In this document: positions 1 through 7,081 of the stretch, piece by piece
Layout of the letters: each line of letters opens with the position of its first letter
Numbering within the stretch: the first letter of the stretch is position 1
Position numbers and translations under genes: made by a program
From: UBA7656 sp040755335
GTDB lineage: Bacteria > Acidobacteriota > Blastocatellia > UBA7656
Direction: 5' to 3'
Length of the DNA: 11,283 nucleotides
Assembly: GCA_040755335.1 (NCBI GenBank)
Contig: JBFMAU010000245.1
Location: 1 to 11,283 of the forward strand
Notes under the pieces: model-generated
Database searches by the model: none
What the model was told of the DNA's origin: nothing
What the model saw: the letters and a program-made list of their open reading frames with translations, nothing else

Positions 1-534
1 GAACAGCGCGGCAAGCAGAGCCGCCGCAAGGCTGAAAGCACATCCTCCATAGAAAGGCAATTCCTGACGGACTCCGAAAAGCAGCACCCCGGTCATAGGC
101 CCTGCGGCCCAGCCCAGCCCCACAGAGAACGCGTAGTAACTCATTCGTCTGGCTCTCTCCTGCGGCTCGCTCAACTGGCTTATCATCGTCTCGGTGGCGA
201 CAGAGATGGCCGCCGCGCCCGCGCCCTCTACGGCTCTCGCGAAAAAGAAAAGCCACAGATCGCGCACAAAGGCGAAAGCGAGTATCGAAACTCCGTACAC
301 TGCAAGCCCGCCGATCAGTATGGGCTTAGGCCCCAGACGGTCAGTCATCGCGCCCGCAGGAAACGAAGCCACGGTGAAAGCCGCGAACATAGTAGTCCCG
401 ACAAGCCCTACGACGAATGAATTCGCTCCCCGCTCGGCAAGCACTATCGCAATGAGCGGAGCCACAAGCCCCACTCCGAGGTAGCTGATCGCAACGCTGG
501 TGTAAATCGCCCAGAATGCTTTTGCTTTCGACAC
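1..534 (-). CDS. MFS transporter, N-terminal part (cut by window edge)
   Basis: The reverse strand reads open from a GTG at 534 to position 1 for 178 codons without a stop, so the C-terminal part lies outside the window. The product is a polytopic inner-membrane protein. Hydrophobic segments fall at about residues 9-31, 40-60, 71-91 and 95-115, with further ones after 130. Two major facilitator signatures are visible: the loop 2-3 motif AGAMTDRLGPK (residues 60-70) and the TM4 motif RAVEGAGAA (100-108). This supports a secondary transporter of the drug-efflux or sugar-efflux kind, but the substrate cannot be told. A G-rich stretch just upstream of the GTG could act as a ribosome binding site; in-frame TTG codons further upstream are alternative starts. 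The next gene on the same strand ends 254 bp upstream, so the two are probably not one operon. Confidence 0.88.
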   Translation of the reverse strand, partial: MSKAKAFWAIYTSVAISYLGVGLVAPLIAIVLAERGANSFVVGLVGTTMFAAFTVASFPAGAMTDRLGPKPILIGGLAVYGVSILAFAFVRDLWLFFFARAVEGAGAAAISVATETMISQLSEPQERARRMSYYAFSVGLGWAAGPMTGVLLFGVRQELPFYGGCAFSLAAALLAALF

Positions 535-678
535 CCTTCCCCCCAAAGTCAAAGGCGTGACGATAACATTGTTCCGGGCAAGCCAGCAATCGGAAGCGAG
601 TGCGCAGGAGTTGATGCAATAAAGGAGATGATGAGGATGGCGAGACAATGCTCAAGACGCGGCGATGGGAACTGGAAC

Positions 679-732
679 AGAACACGGATTAACGCCGATA
701 CAAAGGATCGGATCAGCGTTAATCCGTGTTCT
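679..732. repeat. 17-bp inverted repeat, REP-like or terminator hairpin
   Basis: The arms 679-695 and 716-732 are perfect reverse complements (core AACACGGATTAACGC) around a 20-nt loop. The element lies 57 bp downstream of the stop of the minus-strand PPC gene and upstream of the MFS gene. Neither strand has a U-run after the stem, so it is not a classical intrinsic terminator. Its arm sequence resembles dispersed ACGGATTAACGC-type palindromes that I associate with repeat-rich bacterial genomes; this is from memory and was not checked. A smaller hairpin, CCCGG-CAT-CCGGG, lies at 770-782 between it and the gene end. Confidence 0.7.
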
Positions 733-788
733 TCTCTGACTCGTTCTCCGATATCACATTGTCCCAGTCCCCGGCATCCGGGAGTCAT

Positions 789-2546
789 TCATGGTCTGGT
801 GAATGGAAACACAGGGGAAATCGCCCCGTTGGAATTCCTCACCTGCAGCATTACCGTTTGACCGTGCTCAATCTTCTTGGCGAGTTTCTTGCCGGTCAGA
901 ACATTCGGGTTATCGGGATCGCGACGAGTCTTCCGATCAACTCCATTCATGACTATAACAGCGCCCGCATCGAAGTTCATTCCGGCAACTATCACGTGCT
1001 TGCGGCTTACGAACGCCAGATTAATCGTAGGCAGCGATTGCGGCCCGCCTGATACAGTTGCCGTCAGCGTGAAGTTGGCCGTGGCAGTCGAGCAATTGCC
1101 TATGGCTATGAAGTAGCACCCTTGCCGCAGAGGAGGCGAACTCGATGGCGTGATCGTTATCGTCTCGTTGCCCGAAAGACTCGTTGAAGAGTGGTCAGCC
1201 ACGGGCTGCCCTCCTGCTATCGCTACCATCTGATTGAAGCGAACGAAGAGGTCAACATCCTGATCGCCGCTCAATACGATGGTCAACTGAGTCGCGCCGC
1301 TCGGCACTTGAATCGTGTATTGAGTATTGCCCAACACGCAGCTTCCCGCTGGCGCTCCGGCTATCTGCGCGTTTATCCCTGTTCCCGATGTCAACGGTGT
1401 TCCGCCGCTGCATCCGCCGCCGCCTCCTCCGCCCTGAGTCGTCACTGTCGCAGTCAGAGTGAAGTTGGCCGTGGCGGTCGAGCAGTTGCCTATGGCTATG
1501 AAGTAGCACCCTTGTTGCAAGGGGGGCGAGCTTGATGGTGTGATCGTTATCGTCTCGTTGCCCGAAAGACTCGTTGAAGAGAAGTCAGCCACGGGCTGCC
1601 CTCCTGCTATCGCTACCATCTGATTGAAGCGAACGAAGAGGTCAACATCCTGATCGCCGCTCAATACGATGGTCAACTGAGTCGCGCCGCTCGGCACTTG
1701 AATCGTGTATTGAGTATTGCCCAACACGCAGCTTCCCGCTGGCGCTCCGGCTATCTGCGCGTTTATGCCCGTTCCCGATGTCAACGGTGTTCCGCCGCTG
1801 CATCCGCCTCCTCCGCCTCCGCCCTGAGTCGTCACTGTTGCGGTCAATGTGAAGTTGGCCGTGGCAGTCGAGCAGTTGCCTATGGCTATAAAGTACGTCC
1901 CCGTTTGCAGCGGAGGCGAACTCGATGGCGTGATCGTTATCGTCTCGTTGCCCGACAGGCTGGTTGAAGAGAAGTCAGCGACAGGCTGACCGCCCGCTAT
2001 CGCCACCATCTGGTTGAAGCGGACGAAGAGGTCAACATCCTGATCGCCGCTCAATACGATAGTCAACTGAGTCGCGCCGCTCGGCACCTGAATTGTGTAT
2101 TGAGTGTTGCCAAGCACACAACTTCCGGCAGGCGCACCGGCTATCTGTGCATTCACTGGCACCCCGGATGTCAGCGGTATCGTGCTTTCAGCCGGACTGA
2201 TCTGGGCCTGAGCAGGGGAGAGATACTGTTCTGTCCTCCCCTCAGAAGTATAGGATTTAGGCGGTTCCTGGTTGGGAACTTCCAAATAGTTTTTGATTTG
2301 GTTGGTTTCAGAGGAGTCAGCCTGCTCGGTTGACACTATTCCTAAATCGCTTCCTTGAACATAATATTTAGGTTCATCAGTAATTGAGGAATAGAGCTTT
2401 GTTTGCTTCGAGGCATCTGTTTGCTGGATCGCAGCTAATCGATAATAGTAGGCGTTCACCGGGAAAATTGCCTGAGTGAAGCCTGCCAGACCCAGGATTA
2501 AAAGGATGCATCTGACCTTGATCGTGGGAGCAATGTTTCGTGTCAT
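789..2546 (-). CDS. Secreted protein with three PPC-like domains and an IPT/TIG-like C-terminus
   Basis: A 585-residue protein, probably exported. The N-terminus has basic residues followed by a hydrophobic core (about 13-24), with possible signal cleavage after TQA (residue 26) or VNA (32). Residues 33-123 are polar, low in recognisable motifs and rich in Q, S and E. Three copies of a 130-residue unit start at residues 124, 254 and 384. Each has the DQDVDLFVRF and YFIAIGNC motifs typical of bacterial pre-peptidase C-terminal (PPC) beta-sandwich domains, and a conserved cysteine pair (GSC and GNC) that could form a disulfide. Seven-glycine linkers followed by CSGG separate the domains. Residues about 505-585 resemble an IPT/TIG-like fold (VIVAGMNFDAGAVIVMNG, then VMLQVRNSNG). 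No protease or other catalytic domain is present, so a binding or surface-structural role is inferred. The ATG at 2546 follows a strong GGAGGT about six bases upstream. The gene is monocistronic as far as can be seen. Confidence 0.85.
   Translation of the reverse strand: MTRNIAPTIKVRCILLILGLAGFTQAIFPVNAYYYRLAAIQQTDASKQTKLYSSITDEPKYYVQGSDLGIVSTEQADSSETNQIKNYLEVPNQEPPKSYTSEGRTEQYLSPAQAQISPAESTIPLTSGVPVNAQIAGAPAGSCVLGNTQYTIQVPSGATQLTIVLSGDQDVDLFVRFNQMVAIAGGQPVADFSSTSLSGNETITITPSSSPPLQTGTYFIAIGNCSTATANFTLTATVTTQGGGGGGGCSGGTPLTSGTGINAQIAGAPAGSCVLGNTQYTIQVPSGATQLTIVLSGDQDVDLFVRFNQMVAIAGGQPVADFSSTSLSGNETITITPSSSPPLQQGCYFIAIGNCSTATANFTLTATVTTQGGGGGGGCSGGTPLTSGTGINAQIAGAPAGSCVLGNTQYTIQVPSGATQLTIVLSGDQDVDLFVRFNQMVAIAGGQPVADHSSTSLSGNETITITPSSSPPLRQGCYFIAIGNCSTATANFTLTATVSGGPQSLPTINLAFVSRKHVIVAGMNFDAGAVIVMNGVDRKTRRDPDNPNVLTGKKLAKKIEHGQTVMLQVRNSNGAISPVFPFTRP
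1050..2177 (-). repeat. Three 390-bp in-frame tandem coding repeats
   Basis: Unit 1 (N-terminal in the protein) spans 2177-1788, unit 2 spans 1787-1398, and unit 3 spans 1397 to about 1050, where it is shortened before the IPT-like domain. The period is exactly 390 bp, or 130 codons. Units 2 and 3 are almost identical in DNA, including a stretch of roughly 170 bp (1195-1366 against 1585-1756) in which I see no difference. Unit 1 differs from both at many synonymous positions. The pattern fits a recent duplication or gene conversion of the last two units on top of an older duplication. Confidence 0.93.
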
Positions 2547-2906
2547 GGGGGCACCTCCAGTGCGATTTTATGTGTTGACGAACGTGTTAAGCGCGGAAAG
2601 GAGCAATTTCTCCTTGAAGCACGTCGCTTGATGAAGCCAGCCTGAAGGGTAGACTTCGAATCAGAACCGTATCTGGTGGCTGTAGTTTTCAACTACGAGT
2701 AAAGCCAAAGAGAAAAACCCTCGGCATAAGGTCACACATAATTGCTATGTCAGGAATGATCGCGGCAGAGAAAGTGACCAATTCCCTGCGCTCTATCTTA
2801 TAGTGCGGGCGCGGAGCCTTTTATTTCATGTTTTTTTCCGGTAAGTCAAATTTAGACTGACTGTCCCCGAAAACGGGCGCAACTGGATAGGCGTCTTTCA
2901 TCGCTG
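2547..2906. other. 360-bp intergenic region, leader of the PPC gene; no gene seen
   Basis: The part next to 2546 must carry the promoter and leader of the PPC-repeat gene, but I find no promoter with good matches at both -35 and -10. Small stem-loops occur at 2598-2615 (AAGGAG paired with CTCCTT, loop of six), 2682-2696 (GTAGTT paired with AACTAC, loop of three) and 2867-2878 (CCCG-AAAA-CGGG, downstream of the asparaginase gene). The last lacks a U-run on the minus strand, so a terminator for the asparaginase unit is not convincing. A run of seven T lies at 2831-2837. An imperfect operator-like palindrome (ACATA, five bases, TATGT on either strand) sits near 2735-2750. No open frame with recognisable protein content was found. 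Confidence 0.5.
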
Positions 2907-3881
2907 CTATTCGAATAGAGCGCGGATTTCAGACAAATCTTTTTCGAGACCAAGCGCGAGCGCGAGTTTGATCCTCGCTTTCTGCCCGTTGAGAAATCCC
3001 GCGCGTATCACTCCGAGATTGCGAAGCTGTTTCAACCCGCCTTCATACCCGTAGCTTTCAAAGACCCGCCCTCGCAGGCAGCGCGACGCCACGACGACCG
3101 GAATGTTTTTTTCAATCGCTCTCTTTATTCCCGGCACGCACTCTGCAGGGACGTTTCCGCGCCCAAGCCCCTCGATGACCAGCCCCTTCGCGCCCGCATC
3201 AATCGCTGCATCTATCAATGTCGAATCCATCCCGGCGACTATCTTGATCAGAAACACAGGTGCGGCCATCTCGACAGCGGGCAAAGTCTGACGACCTGCG
3301 TGCGCGCGGCGGATTATCACCTCGCCTTTGTCTATGACTCCGAGCGGGCCGAAGTCGGGGCTTTGAAAAGTGTCGAACGCTTCGGTGTGAGTCTTCGTCG
3401 CTTCGGAAGCAGCAAGCGCGGTTTCATTCATCGCCACCATCACGCCTAGATTCCGCGCCTGCTCGCTCGCGGCCACGCGAATCGCCGAGAGCAGATTCGA
3501 AGGGCCGTCCCATCCCAACTCGGAACTGTTGCGCATCGCTCCGACCAGGACGACAGGCTTGGGGTTATCAATTGTTAGATCGAGCAGGTATGCAGTCTCT
3601 TCAAGCGTGTCAGTGCCATGAGTGACCACGACTCCGCAGATGTCATCGCGCAGGAGAGTTTCGCGAACTCTTGCTGATAGCTCCATCATCAGATGAGGCG
3701 TCATGTGCGGGCCGGGATAGCGACCGAAATCGATGACTTCAGTCTCGGCCACAGCATCGAGTCCCGCGACGTGATCCAGTATCTCGCGGCCCGAAAGCGC
3801 AGGAACCGCCGCGCCGATTTGCGGATCGTATTTCATGGAAATCGTCCCGCCTGTGAAGTAAACCGCCACTCGTTTTTTCAT
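2907..3881 (-). CDS. L-asparaginase (bacterial type, AsnA/GatD fold)
   Basis: A 324-residue enzyme that hydrolyses L-asparagine to aspartate and ammonia. Both active-site threonine motifs of the family are present: TGGTIS at 10-15, where Thr13 corresponds to the nucleophile Thr12 of E. coli AnsB, and VTHGTDTLEETA at about 86-97 with Thr90 and Asp91. The triad lysine is Lys163 in ATKTHT, and the GAMR motif is at 114-117. Length is normal for the family and there is no signal peptide, so a cytoplasmic enzyme is likely. The frame stays open further upstream into alaX, but the ATG at 3881 is the better start: the protein begins one beta-strand before TGGTI, as in homologues, and AAGGA lies upstream within the end of alaX. 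Only seven bases separate it from the alaX stop, so co-transcription is likely. It could also act on related amides; the side activity cannot be read from the sequence. Confidence 0.95.
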   Translation of the reverse strand: MKKRVAVYFTGGTISMKYDPQIGAAVPALSGREILDHVAGLDAVAETEVIDFGRYPGPHMTPHLMMELSARVRETLLRDDICGVVVTHGTDTLEETAYLLDLTIDNPKPVVLVGAMRNSSELGWDGPSNLLSAIRVAASEQARNLGVMVAMNETALAASEATKTHTEAFDTFQSPDFGPLGVIDKGEVIIRRAHAGRQTLPAVEMAAPVFLIKIVAGMDSTLIDAAIDAGAKGLVIEGLGRGNVPAECVPGIKRAIEKNIPVVVASRCLRGRVFESYGYEGGLKQLRNLGVIRAGFLNGQKARIKLALALGLEKDLSEIRALFE

Positions 3882-3888
3882 GTTCTTT

Positions 3889-5100
3889 TTATCCTTGCAC
3901 AATCTTTTGCGCAGCGAGGCGAATGGCTTCATCGAGCTTGTCGATCTGAGGGCCGCCGCCCTGAGCCATTTCTCCTTTTCCTCCTCCGCGACCTCCCAAT
4001 AACTGACAGGCTTCCGCAAGCAGAGCGCCCATGTTTTGATCCAACTGCGACGAACGCGCAAAGATCATCCGCGCCGATTGACGGTCGCGCGAACCAAGCA
4101 GCGCGACGGCAGGCTCAAGGCTGACTATCTTCGACGCAAGCACGCGCACCTCTTCAGCATCGCGGCCTTCGAAAACGGCCTGAATGAGTTTGAACTGTCC
4201 CACTTGACTTGCGGCAGCCAGCATATCCGCCGCTTCCGCCTTCAAAGCGAGTTCCAGAAGATCGCGCTGACGTTTCTTCAGAGACTTGTTTTCCTGAATC
4301 ATTCGCGCCACGAGTTCAGGCGCAGAGTCACGTTCGGCGCTGAACATCCGCGCTATGCCGACAGCCGTCGCGCTCGCCCGTCGATAATCCGCGAGCGCGC
4401 GCCGCCCGCACACGAATTCTACGCGAGTCATCCTTTTGGCTCGCTCGAACGATTTGATCAGGATGATTCCTATCTGGCCTGCCCGCTTTGCGTGAGTCCC
4501 CCCGCACGGCGACCAGTCGAAATCTTCCACTTCTATCACGCGGATGAGACCGCTCACTGCGGTTTCTTTTCTCAAAGGCAGCCGCGCGGCTTCTTCTTCA
4601 GTGACGAGATGAATTTTCAGCGGGCGATCTTCGAAGATAATTTGATTGGCCACTTCTTCGGCTGCGCGCATGTGATCGTCCGTCGGAGATTGCAACTCGA
4701 TATCGATGGTCGAAGCTTCCGAGCCGAGATGAAAGGAGCGAGTCTCGGCTCCGCACGCCTGAACGAAAGCCTGCGAGAGGATATGCTGGCCGCTGTGTTG
4801 TTGAAGATGATCGAGACGGCGAAGGCGGTCGATTGCGCCGTGAACCTTGAGGCCGGGTTTCAGCGATCCGCTTTCTTTGATGAGATGAAAAATCAATCCG
4901 TCTTCGTTTTCGAAAACATCCGTCACTTCAGCGTCGTTGATGCGCCCGGTGTCGTTAGGCTGTCCTCCGCCTGTCGGGTAAAACGCCGTCCGGTCGAGCA
5001 GCACCGCGTCGCCGCCGTCCGCGTTTTTGATATCGATTACGGTCGCGGAAAATTCGAGGATGTCTGAATCAGTGAAGTAAAGCCTTTCAGTCGGTTGCAT
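3889..5100 (-). CDS. alaX: AlaX-type alanyl-tRNA editing protein (long form with DHHA1-like domain)
   Basis: A 403-residue free-standing homologue of the editing half of alanyl-tRNA synthetase. Such proteins hydrolyse Ser-tRNA(Ala) or Gly-tRNA(Ala) in trans in the cytoplasm. Residues 1-90 resemble the AlaRS beta-barrel (TAFYPTGGGQPNDTG at 38-52). The zinc-binding pair is complete: HSGQH (His102, His106) and CGGTH (Cys199, His203). From about 260 to 403 there is a helical, probably coiled-coil linker and a DHHA1-like domain ending in the glycine-rich motif GGRGGGKGEMAQGGG (369-383). That makes it the long AlaX class rather than the small AlaX-S form. There is no aminoacylation domain. The ATG at 5100 has TGAGGA about six bases upstream. 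It is the first gene of a probable two-gene unit with the asparaginase. A 7-bp microrepeat (AGAAGTC, AGAGGTC, AGAA at 5112-5129) lies in its leader. Confidence 0.94.
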   Translation of the reverse strand: MQPTERLYFTDSDILEFSATVIDIKNADGGDAVLLDRTAFYPTGGGQPNDTGRINDAEVTDVFENEDGLIFHLIKESGSLKPGLKVHGAIDRLRRLDHLQQHSGQHILSQAFVQACGAETRSFHLGSEASTIDIELQSPTDDHMRAAEEVANQIIFEDRPLKIHLVTEEEAARLPLRKETAVSGLIRVIEVEDFDWSPCGGTHAKRAGQIGIILIKSFERAKRMTRVEFVCGRRALADYRRASATAVGIARMFSAERDSAPELVARMIQENKSLKKRQRDLLELALKAEAADMLAAASQVGQFKLIQAVFEGRDAEEVRVLASKIVSLEPAVALLGSRDRQSARMIFARSSQLDQNMGALLAEACQLLGGRGGGKGEMAQGGGPQIDKLDEAIRLAAQKIVQG

Positions 5101-5152
5101 ATCATTTCCTCAGAAGTCAGAGGTCAGAATAGACTAATTGCTCGCTGATCAT

Positions 5153-5223
5153 TTTGGAGTGCGGTGACAAGTCACCGCTTTTGTATTGAATCAAAAGTTG
5201 CGACAAGTCGCCTCCACTCCAAA
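5153..5223. repeat. 71-bp REP/MITE-like element with three hairpins inside a closing stem
   Basis: The outer arms TTTGGAGTG (5153-5161) and CACTCCAAA (5215-5223) are perfect reverse complements. Between them lie three stem-loops in a row: GCGGTGAC-AA-GTCACCGC (5161-5178), CTTTTG with CAAAAG (5178-5183 and 5192-5197), and GCGAC-AA-GTCGC (5200-5211). The first and third share the central word GACAAGTC. Folded single-stranded DNA or RNA would have a cloverleaf-like shape. It fills most of the 131-bp gap between the methyltransferase stop and alaX. On the plus strand the first hairpin is followed by TTTTG, but no plus-strand gene needs a terminator here. On the minus strand it could attenuate or end methyltransferase transcription. 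Confidence 0.8.
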
Positions 5224-5231
5224 TACTGCCA

Positions 5232-7007
5232 TTAGCTTCGCAACTGATTCCCAGACTCAGATTGTTCGACTGCTTCAAACTGCGCATCAGCAGAGATCGT
5301 CTGAGCCGAATCGATCAGGACGGCTTTTGCGGCTTTGAGCGCGACGCTCCACTGAGCGAACGCGCTGTCGAATAACGCGAGATCGTACTTCGAATACTTT
5401 TCGACATCCGCGCGAGTCGGCAATCGCTCAAGCATCAATGCAAGGCGTTGCAATTCGAGTTGCAGCTTGCGTTTCGAAATGTGCCTTCGCGGCGTCGCGT
5501 TTCGCGGATAAAAAACAGTTGATCGCTCTTGCATCCTTCGCTCTGCTGCGCGCAAATAATCGCCGCTCTGCTCTATGGCTATGAAATTTCGACCGAGCCT
5601 GCGCGCCACCATAGCGGAAGTTCCTACTCCTGCGAAAGCGTCAAGCACGGTGTCGCCGGGGTTGGTCGCAAGCCTGATTATTCGGTCGAGCAAGCGTTCA
5701 GGCGTGCGGCACGGGTGTATATTCAATCCGGCTTTTGTCGTCGCCAATCGCTCGCGGTGAATGTCGTACCACACATCGGTCAATTCCCCGCGCCATGTTT
5801 TTCCCGCCGCGCGACGCTTTCTTATGCAACTTCTCCTCCGACACACGTCCGGGCGGTCGGGCGGGAAGACGGCTTCATCGAAAGGCTGCCAGCCCTCTTC
5901 CATCGAGCAGTAATTGAGTCTCGCTGCGCGTTCGCCTTTTGTGAGATATAAAACCGAATAATGAGCGGGCATCAAAACCCCCTTAGGTTCGGGCAGCGAA
6001 TTCCACACGATCCAGTTTTGAAGATAAAGCGAGCCGCTTCTCATCAGATAATCGGCAAGCCAGAAGCTCCAGCGGGGAAGATTGACCAGAAACAACGCGC
6101 CGCCGGGTTTGAGCGCGCGCTCGTATTCGACGAGCCATCGCTTGCACCAGCCCGTGTAATCGCTCCTATCGTCCGCATATCCCCTGTAGTCTTTGGTCAG
6201 ATTGAAAGGAGGATCGGCGAAAGCGAGATCGATGGTCTCCGACGGGATGGCCCGCAGCGCGTCGAGGCACGAAGCCCTGTGCAGACGGTTGAGCATTTCA
6301 TCGGGGATTTTTCTGTTCGCTTCACGCCGCCCTTTCCACTCTATCGGATCGAATGATTGCAAAGCGGGGCTGTCGAAATAATGAAAGGATGCGCGCCGGG
6401 TGTCATCGCACAAGAGGCGAACGGTTTTTCTCCCCTGTGAGAGAAGAAGTATCCGCTCGAAGACTTCAGGCGGCATCCGGTCTGAAGTATCGACTACCGT
6501 GTCCATCCACACATCGGAGAGCGCCGCGCCGTCTTCTCGCATCAGGTGAGATTTGCCGCCCCAGTCTTTCAGTGTTTCTCCGCAGTGTCGACATCGCGCG
6601 TGAGGGATTCGTATGCGATTGATCTCGGCTCCGGGTTTAGACATCAGCAGAAGCCCGGTATGTTCGGGTCTCAACCCGCCGGGTTTTGTGTCGGTAGCAG
6701 CGCGGACGCTGATCCAGTAGCGGAACTGAAGTTCACAGGAGAGCGCCGCGGCGTAACGGGCGAGATGCGCAGGCAGTCCGTAGATGAACATCAATCCGTT
6801 TTCTTCGAGATTGCGCGCAGCCTCTCGCAATCGCGCTGCGTTATGTTCGATCAGATCAGTCGACGGATCGCGCCTGAAATTGAAAGCTCGATATCTGTCC
6901 GCAGGATCGTAATGAGGCGCGGCGACGCACACAGAAGCGGAGCCTTCGGTTTGCAATTCGAAGCCCGACTGTTCGGCCAGTCGAGACAGTTCTTCCCTAT
7001 TTTGCAT
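5232..7007 (-). CDS. Site-specific DNA methyltransferase (beta class, N4/N6) with degenerate duplicated N-terminal half
   Basis: A 591-residue SAM-dependent DNA amino-methyltransferase. The catalytic half is about 236-497: motif IV DPPF at 265-268, then LKPGGALFLVNLP (299-311), and motif I DAFAGVGTS at 456-464 near the end. The order IV before I marks the beta class (N6-adenine or N4-cytosine). The first 220 residues look like a decayed copy of the same fold: LMFIYGLPAHL (72-82) matches ALFLVNLPRWS (304-314), and LSDVWMDT (163-170) matches LTDVWYDI (409-416). The N-terminal copy has no DPPF and no FAGxGTS. It carries CRHCGETLKDWGGK from Cys139; the C-terminal half has a related cysteine pair at 389 and 394. 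Residues about 513-560 resemble the HNR homing-endonuclease-associated repeat. No restriction enzyme gene is adjacent. An in-frame TTG at 7016 is possible, but the ATG at 7007 is preferred; the ribosome binding site is weak either way. Confidence 0.88.
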   Translation of the reverse strand: MQNREELSRLAEQSGFELQTEGSASVCVAAPHYDPADRYRAFNFRRDPSTDLIEHNAARLREAARNLEENGLMFIYGLPAHLARYAAALSCELQFRYWISVRAATDTKPGGLRPEHTGLLLMSKPGAEINRIRIPHARCRHCGETLKDWGGKSHLMREDGAALSDVWMDTVVDTSDRMPPEVFERILLLSQGRKTVRLLCDDTRRASFHYFDSPALQSFDPIEWKGRREANRKIPDEMLNRLHRASCLDALRAIPSETIDLAFADPPFNLTKDYRGYADDRSDYTGWCKRWLVEYERALKPGGALFLVNLPRWSFWLADYLMRSGSLYLQNWIVWNSLPEPKGVLMPAHYSVLYLTKGERAARLNYCSMEEGWQPFDEAVFPPDRPDVCRRRSCIRKRRAAGKTWRGELTDVWYDIHRERLATTKAGLNIHPCRTPERLLDRIIRLATNPGDTVLDAFAGVGTSAMVARRLGRNFIAIEQSGDYLRAAERRMQERSTVFYPRNATPRRHISKRKLQLELQRLALMLERLPTRADVEKYSKYDLALFDSAFAQWSVALKAAKAVLIDSAQTISADAQFEAVEQSESGNQLRS

Positions 7008-7081
7008 AGCCCGCAAAGACAGTGATGAGCGAAGAGAGATGAGAGGATCAAAGCGACTGACTGCTTCAATCTTCTTATCAC

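Noticed and set aside
1191..1967. Two plus-strand frames with similar products inside the PPC gene
   Set aside because: They resemble each other only because they are antisense readings of the 390-bp coding repeats.
3882..4061. N-terminal extension of the asparaginase into alaX
   Set aside because: The extra 60 residues lie within alaX coding sequence and lack family similarity; ATG 3881 gives a normal N-terminus just before TGGTI.
4036..5067. Long plus-strand open frame of 343 codons opposite alaX
   Set aside because: The minus-strand frame has complete AlaX zinc motifs and a ribosome binding site. The plus-strand product has no recognisable domain and is an expected mirror of GC-rich codon usage.
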